A stretch of 64,000 nt of DNA from Lachnospiraceae oral taxon 107 str. F0167 (GTDB lineage: Bacteria > Bacillota > Clostridia > Lachnospirales > Lachnospiraceae), in the NCBI GenBank assembly GCA_000209465.1, contig GL890585.1:83143-147142 (forward strand), in the 5' to 3' direction. Below are positions 10,771 through 19,714 of this stretch, piece by piece (within the stretch, counting starts at the first letter, position 1; the number at the start of each line of letters is the position of its first letter). Position numbers and translations under genes: made by a program. The notes below the pieces were generated by a model, which saw only the letters and a program-made list of their open reading frames with translations, did no database searches and was not told the DNA's origin.

Positions 10771-11779
10771 TGCTAATCCTTATAAAATCCTCCAAAACCT
10801 TAATTGCCTTTTTACTTTCAATAAGATTTCTTGCAAGATCTATTCCTTCCTTTATACTGTTTGCCTTATCACCTATATAGAGTGCCGCACCGGCATTTAA
10901 AAGTACGGCATCGGTTTTAGGTCCTTTTTCTCCACTTAGTATGGCAAGAGTAATGGCTGCATTCTCTTTCGGATCACCGCCTGCCAAATCTTCTTTTTTG
11001 CAGCGTTTAAGTCCGAAATCCTCAGGCTTTATCTCATATAGGGTAAGTGAGTCGCCCTTTATTTCACAAACCTTGGTAGGGGCGGAGAGTGATATCTCAT
11101 CAAGTTTATCCATACCATAGACTACCATACCTCTTTGTACACCAAGCTCCATTAAAACTTTCGCAAGAGGTTCTATAAGATATTCATCATATACTCCAAG
11201 AAGCTGGCGCCTTGGTTTTGCCGGATTGGTGAGAGGTCCGAGTATATTAAAAACAGTCCTAAATCCCAGCTCTTTTCTGATAGATCCTACATATTTCATG
11301 GAGCTGTGATATTTTTGGGCAAAGAAAAAGCATATACCCACCTTTTCCAGCAGTTCCTTGCATTTGTTCGGATCTTCGCCAATATTTACACCTAAGGCTT
11401 CCAGGCAATCTGCCGTACCGCATTTTGAAGAAGCGGCTCTGTTGCCATGTTTACTTACTTTCATACCGCCTGCGGCAGCCACTATGGCTGAGGTAGTGGA
11501 GATATTAAAGCTGCCTGCATTATCACCTCCTGTACCCACTATTTCAAAAAGGTCAAAATCCGTATCCACGGCTGTGGCATGCTCTCTCATAGCTTTGGCA
11601 CAGCCTGCAATTTCTTGAGTGGTCTCCGCCTTGGCACTCTTTGTGGAAAGAGCGGCAAGAAATGCAGCATTTTGTGTAGGTGAAGTTTCCCCGTTCATAA
11701 TTTCATTCATAACGGCATAAGCTTCATCAAAAGTTAAATCTTCTTTATTTACAATCTTTACAATCGCTTCTTTAATCAT
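10763..11779 (-). CDS. trpD: Anthranilate phosphoribosyltransferase
   Basis: A 338-residue enzyme that joins anthranilate and PRPP. Motifs are [17 protein letters not shown] (PRPP loop, about 80-96), [15 protein letters not shown], and [21 protein letters not shown]. The length is standard. GGAAAGGA precedes the ATG. Unlike the other junctions of this operon, it is separated from trpG by a 142-base gap that contains a nested palindrome, which could affect expression of the genes downstream of trpG. Confidence 0.95.
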   Translation of the reverse strand: MIKEAIVKIVNKEDLTFDEAYAVMNEIMNGETSPTQNAAFLAALSTKSAKAETTQEIAGCAKAMREHATAVDTDFDLFEIVGTGGDNAGSFNISTTSAIVAAAGGMKVSKHGNRAASSKCGTADCLEALGVNIGEDPNKCKELLEKVGICFFFAQKYHSSMKYVGSIRKELGFRTVFNILGPLTNPAKPRRQLLGVYDEYLIEPLAKVLMELGVQRGMVVYGMDKLDEISLSAPTKVCEIKGDSLTLYEIKPEDFGLKRCKKEDLAGGDPKENAAITLAILSGEKGPKTDAVLLNAGAALYIGDKANSIKEGIDLARNLIESKKAIKVLEDFIRISNE

Positions 11780-11818
11780 AGTATCCTTTCCATATTTGTA
11801 TAATTTTTCAGATAGTGA

Positions 11819-11918
11819 TAGTATTTAAATTTTACAATACCTGTAGCGTTTAGTTCTTTCGTAAAATCCTGCGAAGCTTTAAGAAAGAACTGCGATTGGG
11901 ATTGTAAAATAAATACTA
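11819..11918. repeat. Nested palindromic element between trpG and trpD
   Basis: The outer arms are TAGTATTTAAATTTTACAAT (11819-11838) and ATTGTAAAATAAATACTA (11901-11918). The inner arms are AGTTCTTTC (11852-11860) and GAAAGAACT (11883-11891). The sequence looks like a small palindromic repeat (MITE or REP type) and would fold into a long hairpin in the trp mRNA. A shorter palindrome with the same TTTTACAATCC core lies in the aroF leader at 15010-15043. Whether it is dispersed in the genome cannot be seen from this window. Confidence 0.6.
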
Positions 11919-11921
11919 CAG

Positions 11922-12488
11922 CTACAGTGAAATAAAATTCCTCAACATTTCCTTTCCATATTCTGTCATTATGGATTCCGGATGGAACTGCACTCCATAG
12001 ATTGGGTAATGGATGTGTTCTACCGCCATTACTTCATCATCATCCGTTCTTGCAATCACCTTCAGCTCATTTGGGAGTGTATCTTTACTTGCGGCAAGAG
12101 AATGATATCTGGCAACTCTGCTTTTGGCAGGTATACCTGAGAAAAATGCACCGGAGGTATCAAAATATGTAAGAGAATCCTTGCCATGCATAAGTTCTTT
12201 GGCATAGGTCACTGTAGCGCCGAATGCCATGCAAATAGCCTGATGCCCAAGGCATACGCCGAGGATTGGAATACTTTGCCCAAGCTCCTTTACCACATCT
12301 ATAATAATACCTGCATCCTCAGGTCTTCCGGGACCGGGGGAGATAATGATTTTTTGTGGAGCAAGATTTTTTATTTCTTCTACGCTCATCTCATCATTTC
12401 TTATTACCTTTATATCCGGATAAATTTCTCCCACCATCTGAAAAAGGTTGTAGGAAAAACTGTCATAATTATCAATCAATAGAATCAT
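11922..12488 (-). CDS. trpG: Anthranilate synthase glutamine amidotransferase subunit
   Basis: A 188-residue class I glutamine amidotransferase that supplies ammonia to TrpE (and, in organisms lacking a separate pabA, sometimes to PabB). The triad is visible: nucleophile Cys in ILGVCLGHQAI (about residue 79), and His-x-Glu in YGVQFHPESI near the C-terminus. The oxyanion region is IISPGPGRPEDAG. The start overlaps the trpE stop by four bases (ATGA), with AGGAGA upstream. Confidence 0.94.
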   Translation of the reverse strand: MILLIDNYDSFSYNLFQMVGEIYPDIKVIRNDEMSVEEIKNLAPQKIIISPGPGRPEDAGIIIDVVKELGQSIPILGVCLGHQAICMAFGATVTYAKELMHGKDSLTYFDTSGAFFSGIPAKSRVARYHSLAASKDTLPNELKVIARTDDDEVMAVEHIHYPIYGVQFHPESIMTEYGKEMLRNFISL

Positions 12489-13948
12489 ATATTTATCTCC
12501 TGAGCTTTTCTTAATGCATCGACTACCGCACCTGCCTTATTGATAGTTTCCATATATTCCTTATCGGGTTCGGAGTCTGTCACAATACCGGCACCGCTTC
12601 TGATAAATACTTTACCGTTTTTCTTATAAGCAAGTCGTATAGCAATACAGGTGTCCATATTTCCTGTAAAATCTATATATCCGATAGCACCTCCATATAC
12701 ACCTCTTTTGTTGTTTTCAAGTTCTCCTATAAGCTGACAGGCACGAATCTTTGGTGCACCGGAGAGAGTGCCGGCGGGAAGTACAGCTTCCAGTGCATCC
12801 AGTGCATCATATTCAGGTCTTATTTCACCTCTTACAGTGGAGCCGATATGCATTACATGTGAATATCTTTCTATGGAACGAAGTTTTTTTACTTTTACAC
12901 TTCCGAATTTACTTACTTTGCCGAGATCATTTCTGCCAAGGTCTACCAGCATATTATGTTCAGCCAGCTCTTTTTTATCAGCCAGCAGTTCTTTTTCTAA
13001 AAGAATATCCTCAGCTTGCGTTTTTCCTCTTGGTCTGGTGCCTGCAAGAGGAAAGGTATGCAGTATTCCGTCTTCAAGCTTTACCAAGGTTTCGGGTGAA
13101 GCCCCGGCAATTTCCACATCTGTGCCGGAAAAATAAAACATATATGGAGACGGATTTACCGTTCTAAGTATTCTGTAGGTATTAAAAAGGCTTCCTTCAA
13201 AATCCGCCTGTAGACGGTTTGAAAGCACTATTTGGAAGATATCTCCCTCCTTGATATGATGCTTTGCCTTTGCAATCATCTCTGAAAACTCTTTTTCTGA
13301 GAACAGTGGTGTTACCTCGGAAAGGAGTTTGCCGGATTCATTGGATTTTTCACCGGTTAATAAAAGGTTTTTTATTTTTTCAAGCTTTTTAACAGCTTCT
13401 TTATAGGCAAGTGAAGTATCGCCTGTTAATGAAATATTTGTAATAAGTATGATTTTTTGCTTTACATGGTCAAATACAATAACATCCTCAAAAAGCATTA
13501 CATCAATATCCTTAAAGCCCTCGGCATCATCTACATTCCTTTTTATACCGGGTTCCTTATAGCCTATATAATCAAAGGAAAAATATCCCACCAGACCGCC
13601 TGTAAAAGGAGGCAAAGAAGAAATTCTCGGGCTTTTATATTTTTTTAACAGCTCTCTCAGATACATGGGAGGATCGATACAGGTAAACTCTTCGCCGTCC
13701 ACACTCATCCTGCTGTCAACACAGCTTATGGAAAGTTCGGGATTAAAGCCCAGAAATGTATATCTTCCCCAGTTTTCATTTGCCTTTGCCGACTCCAACA
13801 TATAGGCATGTGTGGAAGCCTTTTTTAAAATCCTTATTGCTTCAATGGGTGTGATGAAGTCGGATAGGATTTCAAGACTCACAGGTGCAAGAGTATATTC
13901 TTTAGTTTCTTTTATTTTCTCTATTTCAGTTAATGAGGGGTAATACAT
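12485..13948 (-). CDS. trpE: Anthranilate synthase component I
   Basis: A 487-residue chorismate-utilising enzyme. The N-terminal domain carries YMLESA, corresponding to the LLES element that binds feedback tryptophan. The C-terminal catalytic domain has IFQIVLSNR, SPYMFYF, GASPETLV, PLAGTRPRG, ELLADKKELAEHNMLVDLGRND and FIRSGAGIV. ATG 13948 is preferred because GGAAGGACC lies upstream; the longer in-frame ATG at 13993 sits inside aroF. It begins one base after the aroF stop. Feedback control by tryptophan is inferred from the LLES-like motif. Confidence 0.94.
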   Translation of the reverse strand: MYYPSLTEIEKIKETKEYTLAPVSLEILSDFITPIEAIRILKKASTHAYMLESAKANENWGRYTFLGFNPELSISCVDSRMSVDGEEFTCIDPPMYLRELLKKYKSPRISSLPPFTGGLVGYFSFDYIGYKEPGIKRNVDDAEGFKDIDVMLFEDVIVFDHVKQKIILITNISLTGDTSLAYKEAVKKLEKIKNLLLTGEKSNESGKLLSEVTPLFSEKEFSEMIAKAKHHIKEGDIFQIVLSNRLQADFEGSLFNTYRILRTVNPSPYMFYFSGTDVEIAGASPETLVKLEDGILHTFPLAGTRPRGKTQAEDILLEKELLADKKELAEHNMLVDLGRNDLGKVSKFGSVKVKKLRSIERYSHVMHIGSTVRGEIRPEYDALDALEAVLPAGTLSGAPKIRACQLIGELENNKRGVYGGAIGYIDFTGNMDTCIAIRLAYKKNGKVFIRSGAGIVTDSEPDKEYMETINKAGAVVDALRKAQEINI

Positions 13949-13949
13949 A

Positions 13950-14963
13950 TTATAAGGTCCTTCCTTCAAGTACAACTCTTTTTTTGATTTCATTCATAAG
14001 GTCTGCAAACTGTGACAGGTCAAGTGATTGTGCACCGTCACATAATGCCTTTGCAGGATCATTATGCACCTCGACCATAATGCCGTCCGCTCCGACTGCA
14101 AGTGCCGCCTTTGCAAGCGGTGGTACAAGTGATCTTATTCCCATTGCATGGCTTGGATCCACCAGTACCGGAAGATGTGTTTTTTCTTTTAAAAGTGCAA
14201 CCGCTCCAAGATCCAAAGTATTTCTGGTGGCGGTCTCAAATGTTCTGATACCCCGCTCACAGAGTATGACATTTTCATTTCCAGAAGCCATAATATATTC
14301 GGCACTCATAAGGAATTCTTCAATAGTGTTGCAAAGCCCACGCTTTAAAAGTACCGGCTTTTTTAACTTTCCGACTTCCTTAAGCAAATCAAAGTTTTGC
14401 ATATTTCTGGCACCTATCTGGATAATATCCACATTTTCAAAAAGGGGCAGCTGTGTCTGATTCATAACCTCCGAGATAATCGGAATATTTACGGCTGCCT
14501 TGGCACTTTCCAAAAAGTCCAGACCTTCTTTTCCAAGTCCTTGGAAGGAATAAGGGGAAGTTCTAGGCTTAAAGGCTCCGCCTCGAAGTATTACGGCACC
14601 GCTTTCTTTGATACTTCTTGCCACCATAGTAATCTGCTCGCTTGTTTCCACACTGCAAGGTCCTGCAATAACGGTAAAAGTTCCGGTACCGATATTTACA
14701 TCATTTACCTTTATGATGGTATCATCGGGATGAACGGTTCTGCCTGCCGCCTTATAGGTTTCCGTAACCCTCTTGCCATAGGCAACTATCGGGTGAGTTT
14801 CCACTATAGTGTCCATATCTATTTTTGAAGTATTTCCTATAAGGCAGACCGCAGTATGTTCCGTACCCGGTGCATATATTGTATCAAATCCTATATCTTC
14901 AAATTCTTTTCTGAAATTCTGTATTGCCTCTTCACTGATGCCTGCTTTTAAAATAAAAACCAT
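13950..14963 (-). CDS. aroF: 3-deoxy-7-phosphoheptulonate synthase (DAHP synthase)
   Basis: A 337-residue class I beta-type DAHP synthase that condenses PEP and erythrose 4-phosphate, the first step of the shikimate pathway. The first ~75 residues form the ferredoxin-like regulatory domain of the Thermotoga type. The catalytic barrel shows VIAGPCSVE, ILRGGAFKPRTSPYSFQG, PVLLKRG, CERGIRTFE and VDPSHAMG with metal ligands Cys, His and Glu in view. TTAGGAGGACTT precedes the ATG. As first gene of the trp operon, its expression follows tryptophan supply through the leader T-box. The N-terminal domain suggests allosteric control by an aromatic amino acid; which one is not visible. Confidence 0.94.
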   Translation of the reverse strand: MVFILKAGISEEAIQNFRKEFEDIGFDTIYAPGTEHTAVCLIGNTSKIDMDTIVETHPIVAYGKRVTETYKAAGRTVHPDDTIIKVNDVNIGTGTFTVIAGPCSVETSEQITMVARSIKESGAVILRGGAFKPRTSPYSFQGLGKEGLDFLESAKAAVNIPIISEVMNQTQLPLFENVDIIQIGARNMQNFDLLKEVGKLKKPVLLKRGLCNTIEEFLMSAEYIMASGNENVILCERGIRTFETATRNTLDLGAVALLKEKTHLPVLVDPSHAMGIRSLVPPLAKAALAVGADGIMVEVHNDPAKALCDGAQSLDLSQFADLMNEIKKRVVLEGRTL

Positions 14964-15009
14964 AAGTCCTCCTAACGAATTGGATATAAATAGTCAAATG
15001 TTTATTTGA

Positions 15010-15043
15010 TTTTGCAATCCTTGCAGCTGTCAGGATTGTAAAA
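15010..15043 (-). repeat. Leader hairpin with TTTTACAATCC core
   Basis: TTTTGCAATCCT (15010-15021) and AGGATTGTAAAA (15032-15043) form an imperfect 12-bp inverted repeat with a short loop, between the T-box terminator and aroF. The core matches the outer arms of the palindrome between trpG and trpD. It has no T run on the minus strand, so it is not an obvious second terminator. Confidence 0.55.
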
Positions 15044-15062
15044 TTTTAAATATAATAGAAAT

Positions 15063-15363
15063 AAAAAAGTCCCTGACAAATAAAAACCTAAAAAGGCTAA
15101 TATTTGTCAAGGACGAAATTTCAACAATAAAAAATCGCGGTGCCACCTTGATTCACAGCATGACCTGTGCACTTTAAGATACCTACATATCCCTTGCAAC
15201 TAACGTATGCGTACGTTGTAGTATACTCTGCCGAAGCATTTGACTACACCCTCAATGGTCCATTTGCTAGACTGTTTCTTATCCGGCTCTCAGCTTCCCG
15301 GACTCTCTGTGAAGTCATGACTAACTTTATCTCCATATCAACGGTTTGTTTTTTCAATTATTG
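15063..15363 (-). promoter_or_regulatory. Tryptophan T-box leader of the aroF-trp operon
   Basis: Read on the minus strand, the leader has a long stem I region with AGAGAGTCCGGGA and GCTGAGAGCCGG, then AAATGGACCATT, in which UGG at 15262-15260 fits a Trp specifier followed by A. The T-box AAGGTGGCACCGC is at 15149-15137. Its UGGC pairs with the 3' end of a tRNA with discriminator G, as in tRNA-Trp. A strong terminator follows: GTCC-TGACAAATA arms at 15101-15114 and 15069-15082, then six Ts. Uncharged tRNA-Trp should stabilise the antiterminator and allow transcription of the operon. The T-box and terminator are seen directly; Trp specificity rests on the specifier, the UGGC and the genes controlled. 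Confidence 0.9.
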
Positions 15364-15369
15364 TTATGG

Positions 15370-15398
15370 ATTCTAATATAAAATTGAATTTATGTCAA
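15370..15398 (-). promoter_or_regulatory. Promoter of the aroF-trp operon
   Basis: On the minus strand, TTGACA (15398-15393), a 17-base spacer and TAGAAT (15375-15370) form a near-consensus vegetative promoter just upstream of the T-box leader. It predicts a start near 15363. It lies about 150 bases from the transposase gene on the other strand and seems undamaged by the insertions. Confidence 0.75.
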
Positions 15399-15547
15399 CA
15401 AAAATATTTTATGTTAGGAATGTTTATAAGCCATAAATGATAAAGTCCCAGTATACCACAAATAAAAATGTCCCACTTATGGTAGAATACTATTTTGTAT
15501 ATTCTAACAGTAGGAGGAACTGACTTATCAGAAAGGTTATTTTATCA

Positions 15548-16585
15548 ATGAATGAACAAAGAAAGTATGAGGTTATTAAAAGTCTGTTAGATCACCTGGA
15601 TACAGCTAATAAGGATAGAGATGCTCTTATTCTAGGATGCACCCAAAGACATATAAACCGTATGATACAAGGTTATATGAAAGACGGTAAGGCCTTCTTT
15701 ATTCATGGTAACAGAGGTAAAAAGCCCGCTACCACTATCCATCCTGATATCAGGAGGCAAGTTATTGACCTATATAGAACTAAATACTATGAAGCTAACT
15801 TTGAACACTATACAGAGCTTCTAAAAAGAAATGAGGGCATAATTCTCTGTGCCTCCTCTGTAATGAGTATCTTAGAGGCTGAATACATTCTATCTCCAAA
15901 GGCTACCAAAGCTAAGCGTAGACGCATTAAACAAAAGCTCAAAGCTGAGAAGGAAACTGCAAAGTCGAAGAAGGCGTTATCTGAGATACAGACTAACTTA
16001 GTAGCAGTCGAAGATTCTCATAGCCGTCGTCCAAGATGTGCTTATTTCGGTGAATTGCAGCAAATGGATGCAACCCCTTATGAATGTGCCCCCAGACAGA
16101 TATGGCATCTACATTTGGCTATTGATGATGCCTCAGGCGTTGTTACAGGTGAATGGTTCGATACTCAGGAGACTCTTAACGGCTACTACCATGTATTTGA
16201 ACAGATTCTTACGAATTATGGTATTCCTTATAAGTTTCTTACCGATAAAAGAACTGTATTTACTTACAAGAAAAAAGGTGCCTTATCTGACGACAAAGAC
16301 ACCTATACACAGTTCGCTTACGCCTGCAAGCAACTTGGCACACAGCTTGAATCAAGCAGCGTACCACAGGCTAAAGGATGCATAGAACGATTAAATCAAA
16401 CCTTACAGTCACGCCTGCCTATTGAGTTTAGACTCGCAGGCGTAACTGACATCAATAATGCCAAGGAATTCATTCACTCCTACATAAAGAGATTCAATGA
16501 GAAGTTCGCACTTCCGCTTTATGGTATCAAATCTGTATTTGAAACAAAATTATCTAAAGAAAAAACACCTGAATTGTTCATATAA
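15548..16585 (+). CDS. IS1202/ISNCY-like transposase, C-terminally short
   Basis: A 345-residue DDE transposase with an N-terminal helix-turn-helix region (ALILGCTQRHINRMIQGYMKDGK, HGNRGKKPA) and an rve-type catalytic core. Candidate acidic residues are in LQQMDATPYE, FLTDKRTVF and PQAKGCIERLNQTLQSRLP. Relatives that I recall run to about 430 residues with a C-terminal beta-rich region after KSVFE; here the frame stops about 15 residues after KSVFE, so about 80 residues appear to be missing. The stop lies 30 bases before the left end of the IS1380 element. Terminal repeats were not identified, although GTCCCA occurs twice upstream (near 15448 and 15471). Probably inactive. Confidence 0.75.
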   Translation: MNEQRKYEVIKSLLDHLDTANKDRDALILGCTQRHINRMIQGYMKDGKAFFIHGNRGKKPATTIHPDIRRQVIDLYRTKYYEANFEHYTELLKRNEGIILCASSVMSILEAEYILSPKATKAKRRRIKQKLKAEKETAKSKKALSEIQTNLVAVEDSHSRRPRCAYFGELQQMDATPYECAPRQIWHLHLAIDDASGVVTGEWFDTQETLNGYYHVFEQILTNYGIPYKFLTDKRTVFTYKKKGALSDDKDTYTQFAYACKQLGTQLESSSVPQAKGCIERLNQTLQSRLPIEFRLAGVTDINNAKEFIHSYIKRFNEKFALPLYGIKSVFETKLSKEKTPELFI

Positions 16586-16610
16586 AAACATTATGTTAAA
16601 AATATGATAT

Positions 16611-16615
16611 TTTAA
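16611..16615. other. Left copy of 5-bp target duplication (TTTAA)
   Basis: TTTAA directly precedes the left inverted repeat of the IS1380-family element and is repeated directly after its right end at 18274-18278. Confidence 0.75.
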
Positions 16616-18273
16616 CCTAAATTATTCATAGCATAGCTATGTCTGCGGCTGAAAGCCACATAATTACTGCATTTACAAAACTTTCTTACTTTCACCTAAA
16701 AAGTGAATAGAAAAAGGACCTCTTTCTTGGTAAAATTAAGGTGTCAAATCAAAACAATGCCAAGGAAAGGAAGTCCTCTTATGTCAATTTTAAACACTAT
16801 TTCACTTGAAAGCAACAAGAAAATTAAAATAAATTTTAACGGTGGAAATCTCTCTTCTGATGGAGGGCTGCTCCTCATCAAAGAATTCGCTGCAAAGGTA
16901 GGTCTTATAAAGCTTGTGAAAAAGCTCTTCAAAACCAATGACCATACAAACAGCCGTATTCATACAGATTCTGATAACCTTATGCAGATGCTCTACCAAA
17001 TTATAGCAGCCTATTTTGAGGATGATTGTGCAGATGAACTGACTAATGATCCGGTATTAACATCTATTTTGGAAAAAGAAGCCTTGGCTTCTCAACCTAC
17101 ACTATTTCGTTTTTGGAATAGAATGGACAACGACACTCTTACACAGCTTGATTCTATAAATGCAAAAATGCGTGATATTGTCTATTCTATTAAGGCTCCG
17201 GAGCACATGTTGTTTGACCTTGATTCTACACTGCTTAACACCTACGGCAAGCAGGAAGGCGAAGGTTTTAACTTTCATTATCAGGCTCACGGTTATCATC
17301 CACTACTTTGCTATGATGGAATTACAGGTGATCTTTTAAAGGCTGAACTTCGTAACGGCACACAGTATTGTAGTAATGATGCTGACAAATTCATGATTCC
17401 ACTGTTACAGGAATACCGTGCAAAATATCCATCGCTCCCTCTTTATCTTCGTGGTGATAGTGGTTTTGCTTCTCCTGATTTATACAAGGCTTGCGAAGAT
17501 AACGACTGTAAGTATGCAATCCGCTTGAAGCAAAACCGAATATTGATAAAATACGCTGCAGATGCTGATACAGCGTTATTTAGAGCAGCCCGTGAAAATC
17601 AAACGGATTATATGGTGGAATACGGTGAGTTCTATTATCAGGCAGGAAGTTGGTCGCATCCAAGGAGAGTTGTTTTTAAAGTAGAAAAACCCTATAATCA
17701 GTTTATTCACCTATATACTTTTATTGTCACTACAATGAAATCAGAACCACACAAAGTAATTCAATTTTATTGTGGGCGTGGCAAGATGGAGAACTTCATA
17801 AAAGAAGGAAAATCAGGGTTTGATTTTTCTTCAGTAAGCAGTCGAACCAAGGTAGTCAATGCAAATCGTTTACAGGTACATGCTCTTGCATACAACCTGT
17901 TTAATTGGTTTAGGCGATTGGTGCTCTCTACAAATATGAGAAAGCAGCAAATCAATAACATTCGCTTAAAGTTGCTAAAAGTAGCTGCAAAAGTAGTAAA
18001 TAAGGCAAGATATATAGTACTCAAATTGTGTAGCAGTTGCCCTTATAAGAAAGAATTCTATGAGACAATTTCAAACATTATGAAACTGCCACTACAGTTG
18101 GAATAGTAGTAACTTATGAGCCTTGATAATCCAATATCAAATGACTATTTTTGATACATAGGGATAGTGCACCCTTTTTTCAGGTAATTTTCCAACTTAC
18201 GAACGAGATAGCTTTATAAAACAATTATCTTGTAGGCTTTTTAAGCCAAATCTACTGTGGTGAATAATTCAGG
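16616..18273 (+). mobile_element. IS1380-family insertion sequence, complete
   Basis: The element is 1658 bp, close to the usual size of this family. It starts with CCTAAATTATTCA and ends with TGAATAATTCAGG, which is the inverted repeat with one mismatch. A 5-bp direct repeat TTTAA flanks it. IS1380 family ends typically begin with CCT and give 4-5 bp duplications. One transposase gene fills most of it. The exact ends and clean duplication suggest fairly recent insertion. The gene-free right part (18107-18273) is the 3' non-coding end of the element. Confidence 0.88.
16781..18106 (+). CDS. IS1380-family transposase
   Basis: A 441-residue DDE transposase. Family motifs are NLSSDGGLLLIKEFA at the N-terminus, DLDSTLLNTYGKQ (first Asp), LPLYLRGDSGFASPDLY (second Asp) and FYCGRGKMENFIKEGKSGFDF (Glu), followed by VNANRLQVHALAYNLFNWFRR. 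ATG 16781 is chosen because AAGGAAAGGAAG lies upstream; the in-frame start at 16703 would add 26 residues without family resemblance. It is intact and lies inside well-defined inverted repeats, so it may be active. Confidence 0.93.
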   Translation: MSILNTISLESNKKIKINFNGGNLSSDGGLLLIKEFAAKVGLIKLVKKLFKTNDHTNSRIHTDSDNLMQMLYQIIAAYFEDDCADELTNDPVLTSILEKEALASQPTLFRFWNRMDNDTLTQLDSINAKMRDIVYSIKAPEHMLFDLDSTLLNTYGKQEGEGFNFHYQAHGYHPLLCYDGITGDLLKAELRNGTQYCSNDADKFMIPLLQEYRAKYPSLPLYLRGDSGFASPDLYKACEDNDCKYAIRLKQNRILIKYAADADTALFRAARENQTDYMVEYGEFYYQAGSWSHPRRVVFKVEKPYNQFIHLYTFIVTTMKSEPHKVIQFYCGRGKMENFIKEGKSGFDFSSVSSRTKVVNANRLQVHALAYNLFNWFRRLVLSTNMRKQQINNIRLKLLKVAAKVVNKARYIVLKLCSSCPYKKEFYETISNIMKLPLQLE

Positions 18274-18763
18274 TTTAAATATTGTAATTAATTTTACATA
18301 CCATATAACCACAGTGCTAAATACAATAATAGTTGAAATAGGCAAAATAAAAAAAACATAAAAGGCGAGACAAGACGCGTCAGCTAACAATAGCCACAGC
18401 GTACGATTTTTTTCGTGGATTCAGTTTTGACAATACTTTATGATAGTAGAATTAGGCATCAATCCTTTATCAGTACAAAAAGTGCATAGAATACCATGTA
18501 AAGAGGAATATTTTGAGCTCTGACGTATAATATGGGCAAAACTTTTTTGCATGCGAATAGCAGTATGTTTATGGTTGGAGCTTTACTAAAAAGCAGCTCT
18601 GTATAAGAACAAAATATCCTGGCAAACTTACAAAGCCAAATTACCTTGTAGTTGTCAGGATATGTGTTAAGAATCATAATAAAAACGATTTGAATATACA
18701 AATATTAAAGGAAATATATGCATATATTATTATAATCTATATGATAGGTTTTGCTCTACATAC
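18274..18763. other. Gene-free stretch to the right of IS1380
   Basis: About 490 bases beginning with the right TTTAA duplication. I see no convincing gene. An open frame of 80 codons on the minus strand (18459-18701) has no ribosome site and an unlikely composition. Short inverted patches occur but nothing that resembles a terminal repeat of the truncated transposase element. It may be decayed mobile DNA. Confidence 0.5.
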
Positions 18764-19714
18764 CTATGGTGTAAAACTGATTGTTTCTTTAAAAAAGTGT
18801 TCGTCATTTAGGTGTCCATTTGCATATGCATCTACAAAAAAACTTATATTTGAGATATTAGATGGGTCTATACCTTGATCTGTAATAGCACTAACAAACC
18901 AACTTATAGTGTCAAAAGTACTTTTTTTAGGTTTGATTTGTGGGAAATAAGGTGGATTTTTAATTTTCTTGCCGTCTATATAATTTTCACCAGTGCTAAT
19001 ATTCATAGTTTCATCTGTTTTATTAACAATATATAGTTTCAAAGTATAGTTCACATTATCCATATCTGATCCTACAAGAATAATAGTACAATACTCATTA
19101 TCAATAAGTAATTTATCTGTATCCTTTTGTTCGTACACATATGTAGTGGTGCTGTCTTGACCATAGGGATAAATATGAAGTGTTTCTGTATCTATTTCAT
19201 TACTTTCCTTACCATCATATTCATAAACATGAAGTAACGCTTCAATATCCGTAATATCCTTAACAGCAACAGATTCATTTAACGGATTAAGATACCATAC
19301 TACTTGTGATTTTGAACCTGCTTGAGCTGACTCAAACATAGGTATATGTACCTGTAATCCGTTTATAAAGCTGTCTTCGGTATTAAAAATATATGTTTTA
19401 TCAGTAGTTTTATTTTCCAGTATAATATTAAGATATGCAAGGTTAGATACATTATCCCAACCCATACTGTCTACAGTTACTGAATAATTATCTTTATCAA
19501 TAGCAACATAGTTTTTAATTGGATAAGGACTTTCGGTTTGAGAAGATGTTTCTTCCACTGATTTAGAGGAAGCCACAGCAGTGTTTTTTTCATCTGAAGA
19601 ATTTTCAGAGGTTATTTCAGGCTTTGTATCCTCCCTATTATGCCCAGATGAACCACATGCGACAAGCAGTATGCTAAAAATTAAAAGTATCAGTAAGTGA
19701 GATATCTTTTTCAT
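18764..19714 (-). CDS. Putative lipoprotein with two related beta-rich domains
   Basis: A 316-residue secreted lipoprotein. Residues 1-20 are a type II signal peptide (MKKISHLLILLIFSILLVAC) with the lipobox LVAC, giving Cys20 as the lipid anchor. A Ser/Glu-rich linker runs to about residue 68. Two regions of similar layout follow: NYSVTVDSMGWDNVSNLAYLNI... and EYCTIILVGSDMDNVNYTLKLYI..., each continuing to an NKT-type turn and an INGLQ or IDGKK strand. This suggests a duplicated Ig-like (DUF4352/DUF5067-type) domain. I do not recognise a function. It stands alone between the insertion zone and a divergent membrane gene. Confidence 0.75.
   Translation of the reverse strand: MKKISHLLILLIFSILLVACGSSGHNREDTKPEITSENSSDEKNTAVASSKSVEETSSQTESPYPIKNYVAIDKDNYSVTVDSMGWDNVSNLAYLNIILENKTTDKTYIFNTEDSFINGLQVHIPMFESAQAGSKSQVVWYLNPLNESVAVKDITDIEALLHVYEYDGKESNEIDTETLHIYPYGQDSTTTYVYEQKDTDKLLIDNEYCTIILVGSDMDNVNYTLKLYIVNKTDETMNISTGENYIDGKKIKNPPYFPQIKPKKSTFDTISWFVSAITDQGIDPSNISNISFFVDAYANGHLNDEHFFKETISFTP

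Noticed and set aside
13933-14460. 175-codon plus-strand frame opposite aroF
   Set aside because: Antisense to a clear DAHP synthase; Ser-rich shadow frame.
15257-15260. ACC (Thr) as T-box specifier instead of UGG
   Set aside because: ACC overlaps UGGACC in the leader, but UGG fits the controlled genes, and the UGGC in the T-box fits the tRNA-Trp discriminator.
16695-18182. Alternative IS1380 ends at CCTAAAAAG (16695) and TTTTTTCAGG (18182)
   Set aside because: The repeats match poorly and the flanks are not duplicated; the outer pair at 16616 and 18273 has better repeats and TTTAA on both sides.
18459-18701. 80-codon open frame on the minus strand in the gene-free stretch
   Set aside because: No ribosome site, unusual hydrophobic composition and no family resemblance.
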